NCBI GenBank assembly: GCA_025355245.1
Contig: JANXZZ010000037.1
Location: forward strand, 1-64,000
Source of the DNA: Pseudomonadota bacterium
GTDB lineage: Bacteria > Pseudomonadota > Gammaproteobacteria > Steroidobacterales > Steroidobacteraceae
DNA: 64,000 nucleotides
Direction of reading: 5' to 3'
The notes under the pieces are model-generated. The model saw nothing but the letters and a program-made list of their open reading frames with translations. It had not been told where the DNA came from and did no database searches. Shown here piece after piece: positions 10,147 to 18,864 of this stretch (position 1 is the first letter of the stretch; each line of letters opens with the position of its first letter). The position numbers were made by a program, and so were the translations under genes.

Positions 10147-12303
10147 ATGTCCGCAGTCCTTGGCCGCGGCCTTACGCTGCCGAGCTTCTCGCTGTGCCGT
10201 AAGCGCGCGCTCACGGCGGCGGTGGTCGCCGCCGCGTGCTGCGCTGCAAACGCGCACGCCGATCCGGCGTCGGTCGACCACCCCGACGTGCAGGTGACCG
10301 CGACGCGGCTAGCCTCGCCGGTGGATCTGTTGCCTGCGTCGGTCACCGTGATTTCCGGTGCCGACCTCCGGGCGCGCGGAGCCAATGACCTTCGGTCCGC
10401 GCTTGCACTGGTCGCGGGAGTCGACGCCCCGCCGGGCGGCGACGCGGGGCCCGCGAGCTCGGTACCGTCGCTGTGGGGCCTGCACGAGTTCGATGCGTTC
10501 CTGCTCGTCGTCGATGGCATCCCGTGGGGCGGCGCTTTCAACCCGGCGTTGCCGATCCTCGACCTGCACGACGTCGAGCGAATCGAAGTCATGAAGGGTG
10601 CGGCCCCGGTCATGTACGGCGCGACGTCCTTCGTCGGCATTATCCAGGTCATTCGCTACGCCGCCGGGGCGAGCACCGATGAAGCGCGCTTCGCGGTGCG
10701 CAGCCAGTCGGGCGGGGCATTCGACGTCGCGACGGCACTCCCGGCGGTCGGCGCTTTCAAGCAGTCGATCGTCCTCGGCTTCGATCGCAACCGCCTGAGC
10801 GGGCGCGCTCAGGCAACGGATCGCGGGCATCTTCTCTACCGCGGTGCCACGCCGTTCGCCGGGGGAACGGGAACCGTCGATTTCGAGTACACCGCGCAGA
10901 CGCAAATGCCGACGAGCCCGGTCGTGCGCACCGACGCGGGACTCGAAACCCTGACGCCGCTTGATGCGAACCTGAACCCGTCCGACGCGGGGATCGTCGA
11001 GCACCGTACCCGCCTGACGCTCGGCTACAGCCATCCGCTTGCGATCGGGGAGTGGGACACGCGCGTGTCCTATACCCGCTCAACCGTGCACGACATTCGC
11101 GGTTTCGTAAGACCGGAACTCGCGATCGGCGATGATGGCAACAACGCGGACGGCTTCAACCAGATTCGCACCATCGACGATGCCTACTTCGACAGCTTCG
11201 TGGCCATACCGCTGGCGCGCAGTGTCGATTGGACGACCGGGGTCGACTGGCTGTACGGGCGCGGACTGCAGCAAAGCTACAATTTCGCGTACGTCGCAGC
11301 GCTCGATGGGAGTGCGATACCGCCACCTTCGGATAGCCGACACGTGGACGAGGTCAACGGACTGCGCAACACCCGGAATTTCGGCGGCGTCTATACGCAG
11401 CTCAATTGGGCACCCACCGAGGCCGTGACGGTGCTGGCGGGACTGCGCCTCAATCACACGGAGGAGCAGCAATACTCCTCGCACATCGATACGATCGATT
11501 CCACTGCGAGCTTCGCCGGCGCGGATTCGCGCACGGCGACGCGCCTGAGCGGCTCCGCGGGCGTCACGGTAAGGCTGTGGGGCAGTAGCGCCGCCGGCGC
11601 AGACGGGCGCTTCTTCGTTGACTACCGCAACACCTTCAAGCCGGCCGCAATCGATTTCGGGCCGGACGTGAACGTGCCGATCCTGACACCGGAGCAGGCC
11701 GATGGCTTCGAGGCGGGACTGCGTGGCCACGCGCTGCAGGGGCGCCTGGAGTGGGAAGTCGCGGCGTTCTCGCTCGATTTCGCCAATCTCGTCGTCAATA
11801 CTGTCGACGCGCTCGGCAATCGCATTCTTGCCAACGCCGGCACCGAACGCTTCAAGGGCATCGAGACGGAGCTGCGCTGGCATCTGTCGACCGACGTCCT
11901 GGTCAACGGCGCATTCAGTTACCACGACGCACGCTTCGGCCAGACGCAGGAGGCCGAGGAGGGGGTAGTCGTGCAACTGCAGGGCCACCAGCTCGACATG
12001 TCACCCCACGTCACGGGCTCCGCCGGGCTGCTCTATACGCCGGAAAGCGGCCTGCAGGGGTCCGTCCAGGTCGCCTACATCGGCCGGCGCTTCCTTGATC
12101 GCCTCAACGCGATTCCCGTCGGTGGCTACGAAACGGTGGACGCTTCGCTCGGCTACCGCTTCGACCACTATACATTCAGCCTGACGGCCCGGAATCTCAC
12201 CGACAAGCGCGTCCCGGTGAGTGGGAGCGAGTTTGGCGACGAGTCCTTCTACCTGCTTCCCGCGCGGCAGATCGACGCGGCGTTCGCCGTGCGGCTGCAC
12301 TAG
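10147..12303 (+). CDS. TonB-dependent outer-membrane receptor
   Basis: About 718 residues. A signal peptide (residues ~15-40, hydrophobic ALTAAVVAAACC ending near ANAHA) is followed by a plug domain (~45-170; VTVISGADLRARG, then IERIEVMKGAAPVMYG-like text) and a 22-strand-type beta barrel up to the C-terminus. The start at ATG 10147 places the signal peptide correctly; the frame is open further upstream. The protein ends in AVRLH rather than the usual terminal aromatic residue, a small oddity for barrel assembly. It follows the two SDR genes by 101 bases in the same direction. The transported compound is unknown; no Fur-like or riboswitch signal is visible before it, only a 14-base GGCCCGAT-type palindrome at 10112-10125. 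Confidence 0.9.
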   Translation: MSAVLGRGLTLPSFSLCRKRALTAAVVAAACCAANAHADPASVDHPDVQVTATRLASPVDLLPASVTVISGADLRARGANDLRSALALVAGVDAPPGGDAGPASSVPSLWGLHEFDAFLLVVDGIPWGGAFNPALPILDLHDVERIEVMKGAAPVMYGATSFVGIIQVIRYAAGASTDEARFAVRSQSGGAFDVATALPAVGAFKQSIVLGFDRNRLSGRAQATDRGHLLYRGATPFAGGTGTVDFEYTAQTQMPTSPVVRTDAGLETLTPLDANLNPSDAGIVEHRTRLTLGYSHPLAIGEWDTRVSYTRSTVHDIRGFVRPELAIGDDGNNADGFNQIRTIDDAYFDSFVAIPLARSVDWTTGVDWLYGRGLQQSYNFAYVAALDGSAIPPPSDSRHVDEVNGLRNTRNFGGVYTQLNWAPTEAVTVLAGLRLNHTEEQQYSSHIDTIDSTASFAGADSRTATRLSGSAGVTVRLWGSSAAGADGRFFVDYRNTFKPAAIDFGPDVNVPILTPEQADGFEAGLRGHALQGRLEWEVAAFSLDFANLVVNTVDALGNRILANAGTERFKGIETELRWHLSTDVLVNGAFSYHDARFGQTQEAEEGVVVQLQGHQLDMSPHVTGSAGLLYTPESGLQGSVQVAYIGRRFLDRLNAIPVGGYETVDASLGYRFDHYTFSLTARNLTDKRVPVSGSEFGDESFYLLPARQIDAAFAVRLH

Positions 12304-12337
12304 GGCGGCAGCAACCACCGCAACACAGAGGCCTGCC

Positions 12338-13186
12338 GTGCAGATCATCGCGGTCACAAACATCAAGGGCGGGGTTGGGAAGACCACGACCGCTGTTAAC
12401 CTCGCCTACCTTGCCGCACGCGCGGGGCAGGCGACGCTGCTCTGGGACCTCGATCCGCAGGGCGCGGCGACGTGGCTGCTGCAGGGCGTCCCGAACGCGG
12501 AGGCTTCCGCCAAGAAACTCGTGCAGGGCAAGCGTGCGCTGCCCGAGCTGATCGTGCAGACGGAGTTCGAGAAGCTCGATCTGCTGCCGGCCGATTTCTC
12601 GTATCGAAACTTCGATCTGCATCTCAACGAGCGCAAGCACCCGACCGAACGACTGCTGCGGATGAGCGCGGCGCTCGGTGAACGTTACGACTACCTGTTC
12701 CTCGACTGCCCGCCGGGGATCTCACTGCTCTCCGAAAACGTTCTGCGCGCGGCGGATGCGCTAGTGATCCCGATGGTGCCATCGCCACTGTCGGTGCGCA
12801 TGCTCGCGGCGCTCCAGGAATTCGCCGCGCGCGAAGGCTGGTCGGACCTCAAGCTTTTGCCTTTCTTCTCGATGGTCGATCGGAGACGTTCCCTGCACGT
12901 CGACGTCGTGGCGACGACACGCGCCCGGTTTGCGATGACGCTCGCAACGGAGATGCCCTACTGGAGCGAGATCGAGCGCATGAGCGTGCGGCGCGCACCG
13001 CTGCCCGCCTACGCGCCACGGTGCGAGGCCGCCAAGCTCTACGAGGAGCTGTTTTCCGAAATCCGGGCCGCCCTGCTGGGCGGCGTTGCGGCGCCGCCGC
13101 AGAGTGCGCAGGATCGCGGCGCTTCGGCCGCAAACGACGAGGCAGGGCCGCGCGCGGCGCCACGGGAATTGACCCGCAACGCCTGA
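12338..13186 (+). CDS. Orphan ParA/Soj-family ATPase
   Basis: A 282-residue ParA-like deviant Walker ATPase. The N-terminus has NIKGGVGKTTTAVNLA (Walker A with the signature Lys), DLDPQGAATW follows at switch I, and the Walker B-like strand reads LFLDCPPGISLL. Family members position plasmids, chromosomes, chemoreceptor arrays or other cargo by cycling on DNA. No parB or centromere-like repeats lie nearby, so this is an orphan copy that probably places some other cargo. GTG 12338 is chosen as start because Val-Gln-Ile leads straight into the first strand and AGAGG lies seven bases upstream. It follows the TonB receptor by 34 bases and converges on the GGDEF-EAL gene. The C-terminal ~35 residues are low-complexity Ala/Arg. 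Confidence 0.88.
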   Translation: MQIIAVTNIKGGVGKTTTAVNLAYLAARAGQATLLWDLDPQGAATWLLQGVPNAEASAKKLVQGKRALPELIVQTEFEKLDLLPADFSYRNFDLHLNERKHPTERLLRMSAALGERYDYLFLDCPPGISLLSENVLRAADALVIPMVPSPLSVRMLAALQEFAAREGWSDLKLLPFFSMVDRRRSLHVDVVATTRARFAMTLATEMPYWSEIERMSVRRAPLPAYAPRCEAAKLYEELFSEIRAALLGGVAAPPQSAQDRGASAANDEAGPRAAPRELTRNA

Positions 13187-13211
13187 TCGTGCGGAGTCCT
13201 CAGGACGGCTT

Positions 13212-15992
13212 TCACGCAGTCGGACGGCGGAATCGCCCGGTCGCGGTGAACTCGACCGGGCCAGTCATGTTTTCGGCGAGCACTTCGCGACGACGCGCCG
13301 CGTGGCAGGTCAGGAGCTCGCCGAGTGGCATGGGCCGCCCGAACGTGAAACCCTGGCCTGTCTGGCAGCCAAGCTTGAGCAGCGCTTCGCGCTGCGATTC
13401 GATTTCTATTCCCTCGGCAACCGTATCGAGCCCTAGCGCCTCGGCGAGCGAAAGGATCGCGCGTGCGAGCGCGCTGGCATCCTTGACCTTCTCGTCAGGT
13501 CCACCGCTCAGCTGCTGGATGAACGAGCGGTCGATCTTGAGGACGTCGAGCGGAAAGCGGTGCAGGTAGGCGAGCGACGAATAGCCGGTGCCGAAATCAT
13601 CGAGCGCGAGGCGCACGCCGAGCGACTTGAGCTCGGCAAGGCGTCGTTCGAGCTCCGGTGACTCTTGCAGCAGCAGGCTCTCGGTCACCTCGAGGACGAG
13701 CGAATCCGAGTCGAGTCCGCTGTCGCGCAATGCCGCGGTGATGTCCTCGACGATGCTCTTGTGCTGCAGGTAGCGCCCGGAGATGTTGACCGACAGGCGC
13801 AAGCCCTCGCCGTGGTGGATGGCGCGCTTCAAGTTAGCTGCGTCGAAGCAGGCCTGGCGCAGTATCCATTGCGACATCGGCACGATCTGGCCGGTCTCCT
13901 CGGAGATCGGGATGAACTCGGCGGGCATAACGACGCCGCGCGTCGGGTGCTGCCAGCGCATCAACGCCTCGATGCCGACCAGATGCGCGCTCTTGAGGTC
14001 GACGATCGGCTGGTAGTGGACGAACAGCTCTTTGCGCTCGACCGCTGCTGCGAGTTCCTGCTCGATCAGCAGTCGGCGGCGGGCGGCAGTCGCCATCTCG
14101 GCCTCGAACAGCACGGCCTGTCCCTTGCCAAGTGCTTTGGCGCGATACATCGCCGCGTCGGCATTTCTGAGGAGATGCTCGGTCGTCGTCTGCGGGCCGG
14201 CGAGGCAGATGCCGATGCTGGCGGTGACGTGGAGTTGCCGACCCTCGATGTCGATCGGCATCGTGAGCGCCTTCAGGACGTGGCTGGCGACCGCCTGGAC
14301 GGCGTCGGCACCCGTCGTGTGATCGATGAGGACGGCGAATTCGTCGCCGCCCAGGCGCGCGACGGTGTCGGCGGCGCGCGTCCCTTGGACGATGCGTTGC
14401 GCGCAGGCGCAGAGTAGCTTGTCACCCGCGCTGTGGCCGAGACCGTCGTTGATGTTCTTAAAGTTGTCGAGGTCGATGAACAGCACCGCGGGTGTCAGGC
14501 CGTCGGCGATCCGGTCGACCGCATGGTGCACTCGATCCGAAAAGAGCGAGCGATTCGCGAGCAGGGTCAGCGGATCGTAGAATGCAAGCGCACGCAGCTG
14601 CTCTTCAAGCCGCTTGTGCTCGGTGACATCGCGGATGGTAAGCGTGAGACCGGCGATCGCCGAACTCATCCGGTGGTCACTGCCGCTGATCTGCAGGTAG
14701 CGTCGCTCACCACCCGGCGTCTTGAGCTCGACATCCAGATCGGCCGAGCCGAGGTTGCCTGCCTCGAGCTCGCGCAGGAATGACTGCAGGCGCCCCTCGT
14801 TGTCGGGACCCAGCATCGCGAGTGCAGGCGTGTGCTGCAGCTCTTCGGGCGGCAACCCGAGCACGTTCTCGGCGGCCGGGCTTACGTAGGCAAGCTCGCC
14901 GTCGACGTTGATCACGACAATCAGATCTGAGGAGCGCCGCACGAGCTCCGTGAGTCGGGCCTCGGTCTGCCGTGTCGCCAGCGCACGATTGAGCCGCAGC
15001 ACGTCGTGGCGCACGCTCATCTGCCGCGCGACCACCAGGCCCGCGCCGGCCGCGACAACCGCAAGCAGCACGGTCGACTCGAACCCGTGCGTCCCGACCT
15101 GCTCGCCGAACAGCAGCAGGATTGCCATCAGCACGGCGAAGACCGGCAGGAAGCTGTAGACGTTGCCCTCGTTGTTGGGTTCGGCGTCCAGGGCGCGAAC
15201 GCGGCTATACTCGAGGAGTGCTGCGCTCGCGATGAAGGCGGAGTTCACGCAGTAGCCAACGTCGATGAGCGCGCCAAGAACGTAGGTCCCCTTGATCTGG
15301 GCGATGACCCACCACACGTCCGTCACGAGCGTACAGGCGGCCGAGGCGAGCAGCAGCATCGTCGGCCGCTCGCTCTTCCAGTGCATGACCTGCATGAACA
15401 GGAGCGCGGCCGCCACCATCGTGATCGTGTTGCCGGCGCTGTAGCCGAAGGTCGCGATGACGGACGCGTCGGTATGGCCGGCGGCCTTCGCGGCGGGCCC
15501 GAAGATCAACACCCAAAGCGCGGTGCCAAGGCCGAGGGCGAAAGTTGCGCTGTCAAGCCAGATACGACGGCGCCGGAACGAGCCGCCCTGTTCCTTGAAG
15601 AGGAACACGCAGCCGGTCGCGAACAGCGGGTAGTAGAGAACGTAGAGCGCGTCGACCCAGGTGCCGTAGTAACTGTTGTCGAGGAGCGCGAGGTAGGCCC
15701 AGGCGGAGCTCGCGAGGAAATCGCTGACGAGCGCGGCGAGCACGAAATACCACGCGAGCCGGCGGTAGCCTGTCGCCGCTTTTGTCGTCAGGAGGCGCAG
15801 CACGACTGCGATCGCGGCGAGCTGCGCGAGCAGTGGGTTGTAGGACGCAACGATGTTTGTGACGCCCTCGCCGCCCCAGGAGCCAAGGAGCCACGCGGCG
15901 ACGAAGATGGGATAGATCCACAAGCCGGCCACCGCCAGCTTGGACCCACGCAACCCTGATCCGGACCCCATGAGCTCTGCACCCGACGTCAT
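13212..15992 (-). CDS. Membrane-anchored GGDEF-EAL protein (c-di-GMP synthesis/breakdown)
   Basis: About 926 residues. The N-terminal ~300 residues form a multi-pass membrane domain of unnamed type, followed by PAS (~345-470), GGDEF (~485-640) and EAL (~650-905). The cyclase site RLGGDEFAVL is intact, and RAAD five residues before GGDEF is a proper inhibitory I-site. The EAL half keeps EALMRW, the ESLLL region, DDFGTGYSSL and the late EGIE motif, so both activities look possible. ATG 15992 is the chosen start, with CAGGGTG just upstream. The membrane and PAS parts closely resemble those of the histidine kinase at 26669-28735, including the shared EGNVYSFLPV and TELVRRS. A c-di-GMP riboswitch lies about 1.1 kb away on the other strand. 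Confidence 0.93.
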   Translation of the reverse strand: MTSGAELMGSGSGLRGSKLAVAGLWIYPIFVAAWLLGSWGGEGVTNIVASYNPLLAQLAAIAVVLRLLTTKAATGYRRLAWYFVLAALVSDFLASSAWAYLALLDNSYYGTWVDALYVLYYPLFATGCVFLFKEQGGSFRRRRIWLDSATFALGLGTALWVLIFGPAAKAAGHTDASVIATFGYSAGNTITMVAAALLFMQVMHWKSERPTMLLLASAACTLVTDVWWVIAQIKGTYVLGALIDVGYCVNSAFIASAALLEYSRVRALDAEPNNEGNVYSFLPVFAVLMAILLLFGEQVGTHGFESTVLLAVVAAGAGLVVARQMSVRHDVLRLNRALATRQTEARLTELVRRSSDLIVVINVDGELAYVSPAAENVLGLPPEELQHTPALAMLGPDNEGRLQSFLRELEAGNLGSADLDVELKTPGGERRYLQISGSDHRMSSAIAGLTLTIRDVTEHKRLEEQLRALAFYDPLTLLANRSLFSDRVHHAVDRIADGLTPAVLFIDLDNFKNINDGLGHSAGDKLLCACAQRIVQGTRAADTVARLGGDEFAVLIDHTTGADAVQAVASHVLKALTMPIDIEGRQLHVTASIGICLAGPQTTTEHLLRNADAAMYRAKALGKGQAVLFEAEMATAARRRLLIEQELAAAVERKELFVHYQPIVDLKSAHLVGIEALMRWQHPTRGVVMPAEFIPISEETGQIVPMSQWILRQACFDAANLKRAIHHGEGLRLSVNISGRYLQHKSIVEDITAALRDSGLDSDSLVLEVTESLLLQESPELERRLAELKSLGVRLALDDFGTGYSSLAYLHRFPLDVLKIDRSFIQQLSGGPDEKVKDASALARAILSLAEALGLDTVAEGIEIESQREALLKLGCQTGQGFTFGRPMPLGELLTCHAARRREVLAENMTGPVEFTATGRFRRPTA

Positions 15993-16209
15993 TCGGCACC
16001 CTGAATTAGAGACATGAGAACGCCGGCCCAGGCATCGTCGCCGGGGTCGTCCGTTTACCTTATCCAAGGGACGTGCCCGCAAACTGTGATGTAGGCAACG
16101 CTTGTGATTTTGATGCGGGGCCGCATTGCCGAACTGAGGCGCCGGTCGGGCGCCCAAGCTCGGGTGCGCGGATGAGAGCGGGACGCCGCCGCGATGCCGC
16201 GCTGCGATG

Positions 16210-16473
16210 CTAGCGAACGGCCGATCCGGAGGTGGGCGGTCCGCCGAGAATCCTGAGGACCACCACGGCGCGGTTGGTACCGGCGAACGTCGTCGCGACC
16301 TCCGACTGCAGGGCCGCGAAGACGGCTTCGAGCTCCCCGCGGACCTGCGTGCTCATCGAGTTGTACTCGATCGCAAGATCGGGATGCCGGCCGATTCGAT
16401 CGATGAAGTCCTTGATCGGTGGCACGTAGTCCGCGTTCAGGGGATAGAGGCTGATATCGACGGCGATTTGCAT
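16210..16473 (-). CDS. YkoF-like / MTH1187-type thiamine-binding fold protein
   Basis: A small protein of 87 residues that starts MQIAVDISLYPL and contains EYNSMSTQVRGE, both characteristic of the YkoF/MTH1187 ferredoxin-like family whose members bind thiamine or hydroxymethylpyrimidine. The ATG at 16473 is preceded by GGAG six bases upstream. It stands alone after the GGDEF-EAL gene on the same strand, with about 217 bases between them, so its own promoter is likely. No thiamine genes are nearby, so the ligand is unproven. Confidence 0.8.
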   Translation of the reverse strand: MQIAVDISLYPLNADYVPPIKDFIDRIGRHPDLAIEYNSMSTQVRGELEAVFAALQSEVATTFAGTNRAVVVLRILGGPPTSGSAVR

Positions 16474-17060
16474 GCAAGCTCCTGGAGCATCGGCGGGTCG
16501 CCGCGGCTCAGGTGAATCTTCTGATTGTAGCTCGGAGTTTCCCGGCATCGGCGTGATGGCAGGCACCGTCCGTGTCGTGCCTGGAACTACCATCGGCAAA
16601 ATGACGCGGAACGCGCCGGCAGTGACGATGCTTTCGTCGAATGACCCACATGAATCTGCAGTGACTCGGCACGAGCGCGCCGGGCCCATCTAATGTTCTG
16701 GTCGGTCGCTGGCCGGCGCCGAGCAGCGCGGAGTAACGGGTCCTCGCACGGCGCCGCGTCGCGCGCGGGACCCCCCAAGATGCGCACCATGGCCGCCAGG
16801 AATACCTCGCTCGGATGCATCACTCTTTGTTCTTGGAGGCCCCGACGCAGTGTACCGGCAGTTCCGCCTGACCGAATCCGGAATGGGTTCGTCGCGAACG
16901 AAGAACGTCCCCGGGTGCCGCGCGCCCCTAATCGTCCGGCTGATGGCAGCGGGAAAGACCGGTATCCGTAGGCTGTGCGGTCTTATGACACCTTTTGGCG
17001 ACAGTTGCTGCCCCACGAGTGGGCGGATCGCCCCGATATGTCCGTGCTTGCGATTCCTCA
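16474..17060. other. Non-coding stretch before the c-di-GMP riboswitch
   Basis: About 590 bases without a convincing gene. Open frames exist on both strands but their translations are rich in Arg/Pro/Ser with no recognisable fold, no good ribosome sites and no third-position bias. I see no tRNA or strong terminator here. The region upstream of 16473 must hold the promoter of the YkoF-like gene. Confidence 0.5.
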
Positions 17061-17089
17061 TTGCGTCCCGGCGGGCGTCGGTGCATAGT
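17061..17089 (+). promoter_or_regulatory. Sigma-70-like promoter for the c-di-GMP riboswitch transcript
   Basis: TTGCGT (17061-17066) and CATAGT (17084-17089) are separated by exactly 17 bases, a good match to -35 and -10 boxes. Transcription would start near 17096, a few bases before the aptamer begins. The agreement between spacing and aptamer start makes this more than chance. Confidence 0.5.
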
Positions 17090-17097
17090 TTCTCTCG

Positions 17098-17180
17098 TGT
17101 AAACGGCAAACCCGTCGAAAGGCGGGGACGCAAAGCCACCGGTCGTCGGGACGCAGTCCAACGACAGCGGGGTTGCCACA
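17098..17180 (+). ncRNA. Cyclic di-GMP-I (GEMM-I) riboswitch
   Basis: The aptamer matches the GEMM-I consensus closely. P1 pairs GGCAA (17105-17109) with TTGCC (17173-17177). P2 pairs CCCGTC (17111-17116) with GGCGGG (17121-17126) around a GAAA tetraloop. The invariant joining segment ACGCAAAGCC is at 17128-17137. P3 pairs GTCGT (17142-17146) with ACGAC (17161-17165), and AGCGGGGTT closes the core. It lies 143 bases before the SPOR-domain gene on the same strand. No terminator with a T-tract follows, so control may act on translation or through a weaker structure around 17250-17320. Confidence 0.93.
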
Positions 17181-17322
17181 GTCGATCTCGGTTGTAGAAC
17201 CGCAGTTCACGCGGACGCATCCGGGATAGCAGGCGCGGTCACCACAGGGCCGACGCGCTGCCGGCCGGCAATTCCCCTTCGATCGGTGCACGGGAGCGAT
17301 CTCTTGTCCGGGGGGACTTGCG

Positions 17323-18387
17323 ATGAATAAGCGAACTGAATCGTTTGGCTTTGTTGCCGGCGCGACGGGTGCCGGCACGAAATCCTCTGTTGGCTGGGAC
17401 GGCGCCGGGGATGAAGCGGTGCCGCTGCACGTGATCACGCTGGTCGCGTCGGTTGCACCGATCCCATTGCGCGCGCCGACCGCGCCCGGGCTCGCGGGTC
17501 TCGCGGTATTCCGCTCCCGCAGCGTCGAGGATGGCCGGGAACGGTTCCGTCTTCACATCGGATACTTCCCGTCAGCGGCGGCCGCCGAGAAGGTCCTGCC
17601 CCAAGTGCGGGAATCCTATCCCGCAGCGATCGTTGCCGTTGCGCCGCAGTCCCGCATGGGCTCGCTCGACGACACCGCGATCGCGCGTTTCAGCATCCTG
17701 CGCCCCGTCGAGACGGCTGCGCCTAAGGTTGAGGCACCGGTGATTGCGCGCGCCCCAGTGCACGCCGCTCCGGTCGCGCCGCCCGCGGCGCGCGCGGTGC
17801 CGAGTTCCGCGCCGCGCACCACTCCCAGGCCCGATAACCGCGCGCCGAAATCGGTATCCCCGACGACCCGCTCGCTCCTCGATGATTCGCCGGCGTTGAA
17901 CGCGGCGGCACCGGCCCCGGCACCACCGGTGCTGCGCCGGGTCGACGCGGTCGTGCCAGCACCGATGATCCGTCCGCTCGAGGAACCGCCCACGCGCGAA
18001 GCGCAGCACTACGCCGTGCAGCTGATCTGGAGCCGCGACGCGATCGATCTTGGCAAGATTCCATCGCTGGCCATCTTTAGCGGCTATCTGCTCTACGCGG
18101 TCGAGACGGAGCCCGGACCGCGTCGCTTCTTCGGAGTGCGCCTTGGCTTCTACACGGATGCCTTGTCCGCGCGGCTGGTCGCCCAGTACGTGCGTTCGGA
18201 CTTCAAGAGCGTCGCCGTCGTGCCGGTGAGCGCACGTGAAATGACGCGTGCCTCGACCGCCGCCATCCGCCTCAGTGCCGCACGCCGCTCACCGCACTCG
18301 TCGGACGCGCGTACGCGCTGGCCGTCCGGGGCGCTCGCGGTGGACGCCGCGAACCTTGGTCGGGCCTTCAGCCCGGGCATGACTTGA
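17323..18387 (+). CDS. Two-SPOR-domain-like protein under c-di-GMP riboswitch control
   Basis: A 354-residue protein with two SPOR-like repeats, at ~35-115 (RLHIGYFPSAAAAEKVLPQV) and ~225-305 (GVRLGFYTDALSARLVAQYV), joined by a ~100-residue Pro/Ala-rich linker. SPOR domains bind denuded septal peptidoglycan in cell-division and lytic proteins. No signal peptide or clear membrane helix is visible, which is unusual because the ligand is periplasmic. The linker and double domain resemble FimV/FrzS-like or polysaccharide-associated proteins controlled by c-di-GMP, but I cannot assign a name. The start ATG 17323 follows GGGGGGA by six bases. The GEMM riboswitch upstream ties expression to c-di-GMP. 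Confidence 0.75.
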   Translation: MNKRTESFGFVAGATGAGTKSSVGWDGAGDEAVPLHVITLVASVAPIPLRAPTAPGLAGLAVFRSRSVEDGRERFRLHIGYFPSAAAAEKVLPQVRESYPAAIVAVAPQSRMGSLDDTAIARFSILRPVETAAPKVEAPVIARAPVHAAPVAPPAARAVPSSAPRTTPRPDNRAPKSVSPTTRSLLDDSPALNAAAPAPAPPVLRRVDAVVPAPMIRPLEEPPTREAQHYAVQLIWSRDAIDLGKIPSLAIFSGYLLYAVETEPGPRRFFGVRLGFYTDALSARLVAQYVRSDFKSVAVVPVSAREMTRASTAAIRLSAARRSPHSSDARTRWPSGALAVDAANLGRAFSPGMT

Positions 18388-18432
18388 ACCGCGGCGGCGG
18401 ATAGAGACCGTAGCGCCGAGTCCTCGGCGTCG

Positions 18433-18864
18433 CTAGCAGCGCCGCCAGCGAAGTCGGTGCGTGCGCTGCTGCCCGCCATCGGCCTCCGTAGCCGATAGCG
18501 TGAGCTCCGCGCCGCGGAGCGCGACTTCGCGCACCTGGCGAGTTCCCAGCAACACGGGATTGAGCGCGAGCGAGACCTCGTGAATCACGGTGCTGCCTTC
18601 CATTGACCAGCGACCACCGTAGGCCAGGTACTCCGTAACGATGCGGGCGCGCGAGGTTTCGTCCGCCCGGCGGACACTCCCCGCCGACAGCGGCGTGCGC
18701 CTGCGCTGTGAGAGCGTCGCGCTCATCCAGCCGGGGGCGTAGACGAGGAGCCCCTCCGCATCGCGCCCGAACGGCCAAGTCAGCCGGTCCGTACCCGCCG
18801 CTTCGACGTGCCACTCCAACAAAGACCACGCGCCGAGCAGTGACTCCGGGGCAAGACGAGTCAT
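18433..18864 (-). CDS. Lipocalin-like domain protein
   Basis: 143 residues, a single lipocalin-like (Lipocalin_5) domain. LLGAWSLLEW opens the barrel, and PFGRDAEGLLVYAPGWMSATL matches in pieces the family core (G.dp.G.LiY...G.Ms). There is no signal peptide, so it is probably cytoplasmic. Its ATG overlaps the stop of the upstream hydrolase by 4 bases (ATGA), making it the last gene of a five-gene operon. Small members of this family bind or hydrate hydrophobic substrates; a role in handling the operon's lipid-like substrate is inference. Confidence 0.75.
   Translation of the reverse strand: MTRLAPESLLGAWSLLEWHVEAAGTDRLTWPFGRDAEGLLVYAPGWMSATLSQRRRTPLSAGSVRRADETSRARIVTEYLAYGGRWSMEGSTVIHEVSLALNPVLLGTRQVREVALRGAELTLSATEADGGQQRTHRLRWRRC

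Noticed and set aside
15006..15959. 317-codon plus-strand frame opposite the GGDEF-EAL gene
   Set aside because: Shadow of the membrane and PAS region of that gene, with no recognisable domain or ribosome site.
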